From NCBI GenBank assembly GCA_965215165.1, contig CBDCCX010000006.1:2604001-2668000 (forward strand): a stretch of 64,000 bases of DNA. The letters run 5' to 3'. A program made the position numbers and the translations under genes. The stretch comes from JANQRZ01 sp965215165. GTDB taxonomy: Bacteria; Bacteroidota; Rhodothermia; Rhodothermales; JANQRZ01. The notes under the pieces are model-generated. The model was not told the origin of the DNA. It made no database searches and was given only the letters and a program-made list of their open reading frames with translations. Shown here piece by piece: positions 25,510 through 36,645 of this stretch; position 1 is the first letter of the stretch, and each line of letters begins with the position of its first letter.

Positions 25510-27357
25510 ATGGCTAAGGTCGACGTAGTGATGCCCAAGATGGGCGAAAGCGTGATGGAGGGCACCGTGCTGACGTGGGCTAAGGCCGTCGGCGACGAGG
25601 TCGAGCTCGACGAGACCCTCCTCGAGATCTCCACCGACAAGGTCGACTCCGAGGTGCCGTCGCCGGCCAAGGGCCGCCTCGCCGAGATTCTGACGCCCGA
25701 GGGCGAGACCGTGGAGGTCGGGGCTAAGATCGCCGTCATCGAGACCGACGTGAACGCCGAGATCGGGGGCGACGGAGCCGGGACGGGGCCGGACATCGAA
25801 GCCGAGGTCGCCGCGGCAGAGGCCGGGGCTGAGGCGGAGGCCGTGGTCACGGAGGAGGCGAAGGATGCCGCGCCGACCATCGAGCCGGTCGCCCAGGCCG
25901 CAGCCGAAGCCACCGGCACCGGCGCGACTGCGGCCACCGTGAGCGGCGGCGAGCGCGTCGACGTGGTGATGCCCAAGATGGGCGAAAGCGTGATGGAGGG
26001 CACCGTGCTGACGTGGGCCAAGGCCGTCGGCGACGAGGTCGAGCTCGACGAGACCCTCCTCGAGATCTCCACCGACAAGGTCGACTCCGAGGTGCCGTCG
26101 CCGGCCAAGGGCCGCCTCGCCGAGATTCTGACGCCCGAGGGCGAGACCGTGGAGGTCGGGGCTAAGATCGCCGTCATCGCCACGGGCGAGGGGGCCTCGG
26201 TCGGTTCGGCCCCTGCGCCCTCCGCCCCAAAGGCGGCCCCCGCCGGCGGCGACGGCTCTGCGCCGAGTCCGCCCGAGAAGAGCTACGGCATGACCGGCGA
26301 GGCGCTCGCCGGCGACGGGTCCCCGCTCGCCGCGCCGGCCGCTGCGGAGGTCGCCGCGAGTGGGACGGCCGGTAGTCCGTTGCAGCGACGTGGCTCCGAC
26401 GGCCGGTTCTACTCGCCGCTCGTCCGCTCCATCGCCGGAGCCGAGGGCGTCTCGCAGCAGGAGCTAGAGGCCCTCGCCGGAACCGGCACCGAAGGGCGCG
26501 TCACGAAGAAGGACATCCTCGGCTACATCGAGACCCGCAAGACGGCCCAGCCCGCCCCGCAGGCCACGCCGAAGCCCAACGCACAGCCGTCGGCCCAGGC
26601 CGCTGCGAGGCCCGCCGCTACGCCGCAACCCCAGACCGCGCCCGGCGACCGCGTCGAGATCATTGAGATGGACCGGATGCGCCAGCTCATCTCGGACCAC
26701 ATGCGCCGGTCGGTCGACACGAGCGCGCACGTGACCTCGTTCAACGAGATCGACGTGACCCGGCTCGTCGAGGCGCGCGAGCGCCACAAGGCGGCGTTTC
26801 AGAAGCGCGAGGGCGTCAAGCTGACCTACACGCCGTTCTTCGTCCGCGCTGCCGTCGAGGCGCTCAAGACGCACCCTCTGCTCAACGCCTCGGTCGAGGG
26901 CAAGCGGATCGTGGCGCGCAAGGACTACCACGTTGGCATCGCCGTGGCGCTCGAGAAGGGTCTGCTCGTGCCCGTCGTCCGCGACGCCGGCCAGAAGAAC
27001 CTGACCGGCCTGACCCACGCCGTGGCCGACCTCGCCGCGCGGGCGCGCAGCAAGCAGCTCATGCCCGACGAGCTCCAGGGCGGCACCTTCACCGTCACGA
27101 ACGTCGGCAGCCTTGGCTCGCTGATGGGCACGCCGATCATCAACCAGCCCCAGGTCGCCATCCTCTCGCCGGGGATGATCAAGAAGCGGCCCGTCGTGGT
27201 CGAGCACCCCGAGCTAGGCGACATCATCGCGATCCGGCAGATGATGTACGTCTCGCTGTCCTACGACCACCGGATCATCGATGGCGCGATGGGCGCGTCC
27301 TACCTCCACGCCTTCAAGGAGGCGCTCGAGACCATCGACCCGAGCGAGGCGATCTGA
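25510..27357 (+). CDS. Dihydrolipoamide acyltransferase E2 with two lipoyl domains
   Basis: 615 residues. Two lipoyl domains (about 4-78 and 150-224), each with the lipoylated Lys in EISTDKVDSEV, then a peripheral-subunit-binding domain (YSPLVRSIAGAEGVSQQELE), Ala/Pro linkers and a catalytic 2-oxoacid acyltransferase core with SYDHRIIDGAMG near the end. It transfers acyl groups from an E1 2-oxo acid dehydrogenase to CoA. Whether it belongs to 2-oxoglutarate, branched-chain or pyruvate dehydrogenase cannot be settled, because no E1 or E3 gene is adjacent. The two lipoyl domains are nearly identical in DNA. Confidence 0.93.
   Translation: MAKVDVVMPKMGESVMEGTVLTWAKAVGDEVELDETLLEISTDKVDSEVPSPAKGRLAEILTPEGETVEVGAKIAVIETDVNAEIGGDGAGTGPDIEAEVAAAEAGAEAEAVVTEEAKDAAPTIEPVAQAAAEATGTGATAATVSGGERVDVVMPKMGESVMEGTVLTWAKAVGDEVELDETLLEISTDKVDSEVPSPAKGRLAEILTPEGETVEVGAKIAVIATGEGASVGSAPAPSAPKAAPAGGDGSAPSPPEKSYGMTGEALAGDGSPLAAPAAAEVAASGTAGSPLQRRGSDGRFYSPLVRSIAGAEGVSQQELEALAGTGTEGRVTKKDILGYIETRKTAQPAPQATPKPNAQPSAQAAARPAATPQPQTAPGDRVEIIEMDRMRQLISDHMRRSVDTSAHVTSFNEIDVTRLVEARERHKAAFQKREGVKLTYTPFFVRAAVEALKTHPLLNASVEGKRIVARKDYHVGIAVALEKGLLVPVVRDAGQKNLTGLTHAVADLAARARSKQLMPDELQGGTFTVTNVGSLGSLMGTPIINQPQVAILSPGMIKKRPVVVEHPELGDIIAIRQMMYVSLSYDHRIIDGAMGASYLHAFKEALETIDPSEAI
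25519..26179 (+). repeat. Near-identical 223-bp direct repeat encoding the two lipoyl domains
   Basis: Positions 25519-25741 and 25957-26179 differ at only about two bases (a GTA/GTG and a GCT/GCC synonymous change), with a 438-bp period. Such identity at silent sites means very recent duplication or continuing gene conversion. Confidence 0.92.
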
Positions 27358-27361
27358 TGGA

Positions 27362-27434
27362 TGATGCGTGTTGCGTGATTCGTGGTCTCTCTCCACGGCG
27401 GCGCTCGCCCTCACGAATCACGCAACACGCATCA
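27362..27434. repeat. Heptamer-repeat hairpin with 23-bp perfect stem
   Basis: Left arm 27362-27384 and right arm 27412-27434 are exact reverse complements over 23 bp. Each arm is built from 7-bp variants such as GATGCGT and GTTGCGT. The loop is 27 bp. It begins 5 bp after the E2 stop and ends 5 bp before the recombinase-like start. There is no T-run, so it is not a typical terminator. Confidence 0.85.
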
Positions 27435-27439
27435 CAGTC

Positions 27440-28378
27440 ATGCCCGACGACGCCGGCCTCGCCCTCTCGCTCTCCGAACTCGACGCCCGGCTCGACGGGT
27501 TCGTGACGGAGTACCTCAAGGACAAAAGCCCCGAGACGGCTGGCACGTACCGCCGCTCGCTCAACGAGTTCGAGCGGTGGTACGCCACCGAGCTTCGCGC
27601 GCCCGCCGGCAAAGGGTTCCGCTTCCGCACCGAGGACGTCGAGCGCTACAAGGCGTATCTGATGGAAGACCGCGGCCTCAGCCAAGTCTCGGTCTCGACC
27701 TACCTCACCGCGATCCGCCGCTTCTGCCAGTACCTCGTGGACATCGGCCTGCTCGAGGAGAACCCGGCGCGCGCCGTCAAGGGCAACCGCCGCCCGAGCG
27801 AGCACTCGCGCAAGGTCTTCACCGAGACCGAGATCGCCACCCTCCTCGACGTGCTCAGCGCCACTAGCCCCATCGAGAAGCGCGACCGGGCCATCGTCTT
27901 CCTGATGCTCTACGCTGGGCTGAGCGAGATCGAGCTCGTCCGCGCCGACCTCCAGGACCTGGAGCAGACCTTGCTCGGGTGGTACCTCCGGGTCCAGGGC
28001 AAGGGCCGCACCGTCAAGGACCAGCAGGTGCCCGTCGACCCGCCGGTGATGGACGCGATCCGGCTCTACCTCGACGCGCGCGGCCGCGTCCGGCCCGAGG
28101 ACCCGCTCTTCGTGTCGCACGGGCACCGCTCGGCCGGCGAGCGGCTCAACACGCGCAGCGTTCGCAGCCGCGTCAACGGCTTGCTGAAGGCGGCGGGCCT
28201 CAAGCGCCCCGGCGTCACGCCGCACTCGCTGACCCACACCGCCGCGCTGATCTGGCTCAACGACGGCATGAGCCTCGACGACGTCCGGCAGCGGATGCGC
28301 CACGGCACGCTCGACACGACGATGATCTACTTCAAGAAGCAGGGCCTCCTCAAGCGCAGCATCGAAGAGCGGAAGTAG
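27440..28378 (+). CDS. Xer/tyrosine-recombinase-like protein lacking two catalytic arginines
   Basis: 312 residues with a SAM-like N-terminal core-binding domain (about 15-105) and a C-terminal catalytic fold. Aligning to XerC/XerD motifs by eye: the first Arg (normally TGLR) is Ser162 in YAGLSEIELV, the beta-hairpin Lys is present (Lys188, QGKGRTV), the HxxR box is HSLT (His262, Thr265), the last His is His288 (RHGTLDTT), and Tyr297 is in MIYFK. Two of the six catalytic residues are therefore changed, which would normally abolish strand cleavage. The gene is intact with native codon use, so it could be a DNA-binding or regulatory derivative. Two heptamer hairpins flank it. Confidence 0.85.
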   Translation: MPDDAGLALSLSELDARLDGFVTEYLKDKSPETAGTYRRSLNEFERWYATELRAPAGKGFRFRTEDVERYKAYLMEDRGLSQVSVSTYLTAIRRFCQYLVDIGLLEENPARAVKGNRRPSEHSRKVFTETEIATLLDVLSATSPIEKRDRAIVFLMLYAGLSEIELVRADLQDLEQTLLGWYLRVQGKGRTVKDQQVPVDPPVMDAIRLYLDARGRVRPEDPLFVSHGHRSAGERLNTRSVRSRVNGLLKAAGLKRPGVTPHSLTHTAALIWLNDGMSLDDVRQRMRHGTLDTTMIYFKKQGLLKRSIEERK

Positions 28379-28380
28379 GA

Positions 28381-28448
28381 AGGGAAAAGAAAGAGGAGAT
28401 AGAAAAGAGGGGAAAGAAAGCGGCTCTCTCCCCTTTCTCTTCTCTCGT
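28381..28448. repeat. GA/CT heptamer-type hairpin after the recombinase-like gene
   Basis: A GA-rich left arm (28381-28420) faces a CT-rich right arm (28424-28448), with the piece GAGGGGAAAG matched imperfectly by CTCCCCTTTC. It lies between the recombinase-like gene and a convergent lipoprotein gene. It could also help transcription termination. Confidence 0.5.
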
Positions 28449-28453
28449 CCGGC

Positions 28454-28942
28454 TCATCGGGTCACGAACCGGACCTCCAGCGTGGCCGTCGTCGGCATCC
28501 CCTCCTGCTCGGCGACACCGGGGTACGGCTGGAGCAGGTACGGGGCGATGATGAACCGGTCGACCTGCTGGAGCTGGACCTGCTCGTAGGTCGGCATCTC
28601 GATCACGAGCCCTGGGAATGGGAGCGTGAAGGGCCTCTCCAAGCCGCCGGCCTCGACGAGGGTAAACTGCGCCGTCGCCTCACCGGCGCGCACGCAGGTG
28701 ACATCGGCCGGGCACCGGCTGTCGGCCCCCACAGCATCGAAGCGGATCACCGTCCCCTCGTCGCCGACCCGGACCTCGGTCCCTAGCTCGACCGTGAGCG
28801 GCTCGCCGAGGGCGACTGTAGCCATCTCGTCCGTCATCGGTTCGTCCGGCGCGGGCTCGTCGGTCACCGGCTCGTCGCGGGGTGGGCCGGAGCAGGCGGC
28901 GGCGGTGACGGCAAAGGCGAGAAGCAGGAGCGCGAAGCGCAT
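28454..28942 (-). CDS. Small lipoprotein, unknown function
   Basis: 162 residues. A lipoprotein signal peptide ends at the lipobox TAAAC (Cys17), followed by an acidic Pro-rich linker with repeated DEP units (DEPVTDEPAPDEPMTDE). The mature domain is predicted all-beta, with two Cys residues in SRCPADVTCV likely to form a disulfide. No family was recognised with certainty. It is single, convergent with the recombinase-like gene. Confidence 0.75.
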   Translation of the reverse strand: MRFALLLLAFAVTAAACSGPPRDEPVTDEPAPDEPMTDEMATVALGEPLTVELGTEVRVGDEGTVIRFDAVGADSRCPADVTCVRAGEATAQFTLVEAGGLERPFTLPFPGLVIEMPTYEQVQLQQVDRFIIAPYLLQPYPGVAEQEGMPTTATLEVRFVTR

Positions 28943-29005
28943 GGCGGGAGGCGATAGCTGGAGGAGAGGACCGGCCTCAATCTAATTCCGCCGGTAGGAG
29001 ATGCG

Positions 29006-29995
29006 CTAGGCCCATGTCCCGCACGGCACGGGCGCGTCCTCGAAGGAGACGAGCGGCCTGACGCCCCCGTCGTAGAACTCGACCTCGAAGTGGTCGAGCA
29101 CGGCCCGCATGCGTCCGATCTGCTCGTCGCTGAACTGGTCCTGCCACTTGCGGAGCTGCGACTCGGTCCCGCGCTGGAAGGTCGCCTCGTTCGTGGTCGA
29201 GCTGGGCTTCCGAACCTGCGCCTCGACGCCCGGTGGGATCGCCATGCCCCACCGGTCGAAGATCCGCTTCAGCTCGCGCTCCGGTTCGGTGAGCAGGTCC
29301 TCGTAGGCGAGCGTAATCCAGCGTTCGTTGTTCTCGGGGTGGCGCAGCGCCGGCAGATTGATCAGGCACCACCGCGCCGTGATAACCTCCTCTGGGCTGC
29401 CGAGGCCCGACACGTACGCCGCCTCGGACGCATACGCCTCGCTGTACCGGTCGGTGAGGAAGCTGAGGCCCTTACTCGGCTCGAAGTAGAGGAGCTGCGA
29501 CGCGGCAACAGCGAAGGGGTGGCGGATCAGGAAGATCGGCGCGCGGCGGAACGCGAACTGCCGCGTCAGCCACGGCAGCAGCGCGCTGGCCCGGATGAAC
29601 TTGACCAGCATCTGATCGGCCTGAGCGAAGTCGCGCGGGCTGGACCGGCGGCCTATCCAGGCGTTGAGCAGCTCGCCCTGCAACAATTGCTCGAACGTGC
29701 GCCGCGCCTCGTCCCACTCGGCCTCCTCGGGAATGTGCTGCCGCCACCCAAAGCCGATCTCCTGAAAGGCGGGGACCTTAAAAAGCTGGAGCGGCTCCCA
29801 CACCAAGGCCGTCCGCGGGATGTGGTGCAGGGTCTCGGCGAGCCAGGAGCTTCCGCCACGGGGCGCGCTGAAGAGCAGCAGCGCGTCGGCCGGGTGGAAG
29901 CGCTTGCGGCGGGCGACGCGCTGGAACTGGAAGTCCGCGTAGGACTGCTGCGCCTGCTCGCAGGAGCGCTTCACGCGGGTCATGTATCGATTCAC
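29006..29995 (-). CDS. Sulfotransferase family protein
   Basis: 329 residues. The PAPS 5'-phosphosulfate loop is visible as LFSAPRGGSSWLAETL (about 42-57) and the 3'-phosphate site as IFLIRHPFAVAASQL (about 150-165). These enzymes move sulfate from PAPS to a sugar, lipid or protein. The acceptor is unknown; sulfation of a surface glycan or lipid is possible, but the polysaccharide locus is 17 kb away. Monocistronic, with about 230 bp of spacer upstream. Confidence 0.85.
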   Translation of the reverse strand: MNRYMTRVKRSCEQAQQSYADFQFQRVARRKRFHPADALLLFSAPRGGSSWLAETLHHIPRTALVWEPLQLFKVPAFQEIGFGWRQHIPEEAEWDEARRTFEQLLQGELLNAWIGRRSSPRDFAQADQMLVKFIRASALLPWLTRQFAFRRAPIFLIRHPFAVAASQLLYFEPSKGLSFLTDRYSEAYASEAAYVSGLGSPEEVITARWCLINLPALRHPENNERWITLAYEDLLTEPERELKRIFDRWGMAIPPGVEAQVRKPSSTTNEATFQRGTESQLRKWQDQFSDEQIGRMRAVLDHFEVEFYDGGVRPLVSFEDAPVPCGTWA

Positions 29996-30231
29996 GATGG
30001 CACGGGATTAGACTCAGCCAAGCTCAAGTTACGAGCAAAGCTCATGTAGATAAAGCTTGCATCCCCCCGAGGGGACGAGACCGAGGAGACGAGCAGCCCT
30101 GCGGAAAGGCGTTAAGATCGTCGGTGGGTGTGGTATTTTCTTTAGGGGTACGTTATTTAATCGTTACCCATTTCCTCATCTCCGCCGCTACCCCAAGCCC
30201 TCCGCTGCTAGGGCTCGCCTTCCCTTTCGAT

Positions 30232-30993
30232 ATGGCCTCTCCCCGCTTGGTCACGCTGCGTCCTGCTAGACATGCTGCATGGCTCGGAGCCATTGCCTTC
30301 GGCCTCGTAGCACTCCACCTCTTCTTCCAGTACCACCGGCTCACCGTAGCGAGCGGCTTCCTCTCCTTCGGCCTGACTAACAAGTTCGACCTCGACGCCG
30401 AGGCTACGGTGCCCGCCTTTTTCTCGGCGCTGCTGCTGCTGGGCGCGGCGGTGCTCCTCCGGAGCATCACGGCCGACCAAGAGCGCCGCCGCGACCGCTG
30501 GGCGTGGGGCGGACTGGCCGTGCTCTTCCTCCTGCTGTCCGTCGACGAGGCGGTCGATTTCCACAATGCCGTCTCGGCTCCGCTCAAGGGCCGGATCGGC
30601 GACACCGACGGGTGGGCACGCTCGGCCTGGGTGATCCCGGCGGTCGGGTTCGTGCTGGTCTTCGCGGCCTCGTACTTCCGGTTCTTCCTCCGTCTGCCCC
30701 GCCGGTTCCAGGTGCTCTTCGCGCTCTCGGGGATTCTCTACGTCGGCGGAGCGCTCGGCGGGGAGATGGTGGGCGGGTGGCACATCGCGGCGAACGGATC
30801 GAGAAACTTCGCCTACGTGCTGATCTCGACGGCGGAGGAGGCGCTGGAGATGGCCGGCATCGTGCTGTTCACCTACGCCCTGCTGCTCTACAAAGAGCTG
30901 CACGGCCGGCCGGTCGCCGTGCAGTTCGCTTCAGAGCAGTCCGCCTCAGAGCAGTTCGCCTCAGAGCCGGGTCCGCAGCGTGAGGTGGTGTAG
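30232..30993 (+). CDS. Six-helix inner-membrane protein, unknown function
   Basis: 253 residues from the ATG at 30232, chosen because it precedes a short basic stretch and the first helix (AWLGAIAFGLVALHLFF). About six membrane helices follow. Notable charged or polar residues in helices are in LLLSVDEAVDFHN and ISTAEEALEMAGIV. The C-terminal tail carries three copies of a five-residue unit (QFASE) encoded by a 15-bp tandem repeat. No family was recognised. The last 33 bp overlap the convergent porQ gene. The spacer upstream (29996-30231) has an AT-rich stretch with GGGTA and TACCC arms at 30146-30169. Confidence 0.75.
   Translation: MASPRLVTLRPARHAAWLGAIAFGLVALHLFFQYHRLTVASGFLSFGLTNKFDLDAEATVPAFFSALLLLGAAVLLRSITADQERRRDRWAWGGLAVLFLLLSVDEAVDFHNAVSAPLKGRIGDTDGWARSAWVIPAVGFVLVFAASYFRFFLRLPRRFQVLFALSGILYVGGALGGEMVGGWHIAANGSRNFAYVLISTAEEALEMAGIVLFTYALLLYKELHGRPVAVQFASEQSASEQFASEPGPQREVV
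30921..30965 (+). repeat. Three tandem 15-bp repeats at the 3' end of the membrane-protein gene
   Basis: Units at 30921, 30936 and 30951 have the form GCAGTTCGCCTCAGA with one or two changes and are in frame. The last unit runs 5 bp into the end of the convergent porQ gene. Copy number may vary between strains. Confidence 0.85.
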
Positions 30994-31938
30994 CCCGCCG
31001 AACGAGCTCCAGGCGTTGTAGGCGTAGTCGAACCCGAAGCGCCGCAGGTTCAGCCCGAAGCCCAGCCCCAGCCCGGCGAGGTCGATCCGCGTGTCGGTCT
31101 TGAGGTCCTCGTGGAGCCGGTGGTTGTAGCCGACCCGCAGCGCGAACGGCCGGCCGAGCTGGAGCTCGCCGCCGACCGAGAGGTGCCGGGCGACCTCGCT
31201 CAGCGCCGAGCCGTTTTCGTTCTCGAACGAGGTCAGGTCGTAGCCCGCCACGGTAATCAGCAGCGGGACGTACTGAAGCTGCTTCGAGACCGAGAGCCGG
31301 AGGTCCACCGGCAGCACGTCGTCCTCCGCGCCGAGGCTGCTCGTCACGATCCCGAGGTTGCGGAGCGAGGCGCTGACGGCGAAGCCGCGCTCCGGCACGC
31401 CATACGTCACCCCCACGTCAGCGGCGATGGCCTGTGCACTCGCGTCGTCGAGCGAGGAGAAGACGGCGTGGGCGCTCGCGCCCCAGCGGACGCGCTCGCC
31501 GTAGGGGCGGGCATAGCTCAGCGTCACGATGGCGTCGGACGCCCCGAAGGTGTCGCCGGGGCGCGTGCCGTCGGCCTCGGCCCGCTCGAAGTCGCCGTAG
31601 GAGAGGAAGCGGAGCGCGCCGCCGACGGTCCCGCCGAGCCGCTCGGCGTCGTAGGCGAACGCGGCGAAGCCCGCGCTGACGTCGGCGAGGTGGTTGAGGT
31701 AGCCGACCGAGAGCCGCCGGTGGCTCGTCTCGTCGAGCAGCGCCGGATTGGCGAAGAGCGCGTTCACGTCCTCGCCATTGCCCGTGCCGTAGGCCCCCGC
31801 GAGCGCCGTCGCCCGCGCCGACGGCTCGATCCGCAGCAGACCGAACCCGGTCAGACGACTCGGCTGCGCCGAGGCAACCGACGTGGCGAGCAGCGGAAGG
31901 AGAAGGAGGAGGGCGGCAAGGCGAGCGGAACGTGGCAT
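30961..31938 (-). CDS. porQ: Type IX secretion system outer-membrane protein PorQ
   Basis: 325 residues with signal peptide (MPRSARLAALLLLLPLLATS). The mature barrel has the PorQ pattern: LRIEPSARATALAGAYG, ALFANPALLDETSHRRLSVG, YLNHLADVSAGF, and the C-terminal GYNHRLHEDLKTDTRIDLAG. PorQ belongs to the FadL-like group and works with PorU/PorZ at the T9SS attachment stage. Two products in this window carry T9SS sorting tails, which fits. A simpler PorV-like family label is the alternative. Confidence 0.8.
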   Translation of the reverse strand: MPRSARLAALLLLLPLLATSVASAQPSRLTGFGLLRIEPSARATALAGAYGTGNGEDVNALFANPALLDETSHRRLSVGYLNHLADVSAGFAAFAYDAERLGGTVGGALRFLSYGDFERAEADGTRPGDTFGASDAIVTLSYARPYGERVRWGASAHAVFSSLDDASAQAIAADVGVTYGVPERGFAVSASLRNLGIVTSSLGAEDDVLPVDLRLSVSKQLQYVPLLITVAGYDLTSFENENGSALSEVARHLSVGGELQLGRPFALRVGYNHRLHEDLKTDTRIDLAGLGLGFGLNLRRFGFDYAYNAWSSFGGLHHLTLRTRL

Positions 31939-32289
31939 GGCAGCAGGCACGGGGCGCAATAAAGAACGAGAGGATACGCGCCGAAACGAGGAACGGGCGA
32001 GAGGGCGTCGCGTGCTAGGCCGAACGTCCGTGCGGGCCGCTTTCGCGCCCGGCGTCCCGTTTGTGAAAGCGCGTCGTGCAGTATCCCTAGACTGATAGGC
32101 GCTGCCGCTCGTTGTATGTTCTGCCAGCTCGTCCGGCCCAGGCCGGACGCGTAAGGTACGATGCCTCCGGCGGGGCCGGCCGGGCACAAACCCCGACACC
32201 ATCGGGCGATTGAGAGGTTGCAGGGGCAGGGGATTCGAAGAGCCGACCCCACGATTCCTCACCCCCCCGATCCCCCAACAATTCCCCTC
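31939..32289. other. Divergent porQ-secA spacer with a strong hairpin
   Basis: 351 bp with no gene. It should contain the start signals for porQ (minus) and secA (plus). A perfect inverted repeat, GTCCGGCC at 32131-32138 and GGCCGGAC at 32141-32148, would form a tight hairpin in the secA leader, about 140 nt before its ATG. A second GC-rich dyad (GGCCGGCC) is near 32174. No tRNA or small ORF is convincing here. Confidence 0.5.
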
Positions 32290-35757
<3,468 letters not shown>

Positions 35758-35823
35758 GCGGAGGGTTAGCCCCCCCGCTCCCGCCGCCATCGCTCGGCTG
35801 CGCCTCGCTCAAGGCGACGAAAG

Positions 35824-35848
35824 CTGTCCCCTCCGTCGAGGGGGACAG
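35824..35848. repeat. Hairpin downstream of secA
   Basis: CTGTCCCC at 35824-35831 pairs with GGGGACAG at 35841-35848, followed by TT. It may act as the secA terminator, though the U-tract is short. The surrounding GC-rich DNA (35760-35820) appears non-coding and repeat-like. Confidence 0.5.
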
Positions 35849-35899
35849 TTTGGTGCTGACAGAAGCGGAGGCTATACCTCCCTTACGAATCTTAGGAAA

Positions 35900-35929
35900 G
35901 TCATCCCCGCGCAGGCGGGGACCCACCGG
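35900..35929 (+). repeat. Palindromic repeat, left of GIY-YIG gene
   Basis: A unit GTCATCCCCGC, loop GCAG, GCGGGGACCCACCGG, with the stem TCCCCGC/GCGGGGA at 35904-35921. The same unit occurs to the right of the GIY-YIG gene once in this orientation and once inverted. It ends 12 bp before the GIY-YIG start codon. Confidence 0.8.
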
Positions 35930-35941
35930 ACCGGCACCCCG

Positions 35942-36253
35942 ATGCCGAAGCGAGGCACCGTCTACATCCTCGCCAGCCGTCGCAACGGCGCGCTCTACGT
36001 CGGCGTCACGAGCGACCTGCCGCAGCGCATCTGGATGCACAAGCAGGGCGTGATCGAGGGGTTCACGAAAGAGTACGGCGTTCACCGCCTCGTCTACGTT
36101 GAGGAGCACGACGACATCCGCGATGCGATCACGCGGGAGAAGCGGCTGAAGAAGTGGAACCGGGCGTGGAAGATCAGGCTCATCGAAGAGGCCAATCCAG
36201 GGTGGCGTGACCTGTACGACCTGCTCGACGGTGGTCTTCCGCCCGCTCGCTAG
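35942..36253 (+). CDS. Single-domain GIY-YIG nuclease family protein (COG2827-like)
   Basis: 103 residues. The GIY-YIG core is at the N-terminus: VYILASRRNGALYVGVTSDL, with the two short motifs as VYI and YVG, the catalytic Arg in LPQRIWMHK, and a downstream Glu (AITREKRLKKWNRAWKIRLI) that fits the metal-binding Glu. Such small proteins resemble UvrC and homing-nuclease domains, but their role is unsettled. The gene lies in a roughly 590-bp unit bounded by inverted palindromic repeats, which suggests a mobile or repeat-associated cassette. Confidence 0.88.
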   Translation: MPKRGTVYILASRRNGALYVGVTSDLPQRIWMHKQGVIEGFTKEYGVHRLVYVEEHDDIRDAITREKRLKKWNRAWKIRLIEEANPGWRDLYDLLDGGLPPAR

Positions 36254-36416
36254 GCTCTCGCAGAGGGACGATGTCAAGCTCTGAGCCTCGATACACGTCA
36301 TGGGCTAGCGCCACTGGTTGCCTTCGCCGGTCTGACAGCTCGCGGTCCCGCGTAGAGACTGACAAGGGGAGGTGTTCACAGACGGGTGCGCTTTCAGGCT
36401 CAAACCCTCAATACTC

Positions 36417-36488
36417 GTCCTCCCCGCGCAGGCGGGGACCCACAGGAGGGCGGCAGCCGGTGGGTCCCCGATCAAGTCGGGGATGACG
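36417..36488. repeat. Pair of palindromic repeats, right of GIY-YIG gene
   Basis: First unit: stem TCCCCGC (36421-36427) and GCGGGGA (36432-36438), then CCCACAGG, same orientation as the left-hand repeat. Second unit: CCGGTGGG, stem TCCCCGA (36465-36471) and TCGGGGA (36477-36483), then TGAC, which is the inverse orientation. The outermost units thus form inverted boundaries with the left repeat. Confidence 0.8.
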
Positions 36489-36630
36489 GGTGGGTGAGGG
36501 GTGAGATGGATCTGCGGCGGTGTTGCCAGAGGCGGGAGGGTATTGGGTTCATGAGCTCCCCATTCGCACCGGCTTTTGAGGAGAGAAGCTTGTCCCACAC
36601 CCGGCCCTGCCTCGCTGAAAGTCGTCGTCT

Positions 36631-36638
36631 TATATTTT
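36631..36638 (+). promoter_or_regulatory. Bacteroidota-like -7 element TATATTTT
   Basis: TATATTTT matches TAnnTTTG at five of six fixed positions and ends 7 nt before the ATG at 36646. The spacing is like that of pyrR and again suggests a very short or absent leader. Confidence 0.35.
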
Positions 36639-36645
36639 CCTCCCT

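Larger units (their letters stand above)
36254..36645. other. Repeat-rich intergenic region downstream of the GIY-YIG gene
   Basis: 392 bp without a believable gene. Besides the two palindromes listed separately, it carries two degenerate copies of a 24-bp element, at about 36284-36307 and 36397-36420, sharing CCTC-x-ATAC-x-CGTC; the second leads straight into a palindrome. GC content is lower and codon structure absent. The end (36631-36645) holds the promoter-like motif of the next gene. Confidence 0.55.

Noticed and set aside
27362..27434. Reading the 23-bp inverted repeat as a CRISPR unit or an intrinsic terminator
   Set aside because: Only one pair of arms, no spacer array, and no T-run after the stem. 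No CRISPR array was seen anywhere in the window.
36254..36645. Small ORFs of 60-97 codons on both strands between the GIY-YIG gene and the T9SS gene
   Set aside because: They run through palindromic repeats, have no homology that I recognise and no coding-like third positions.
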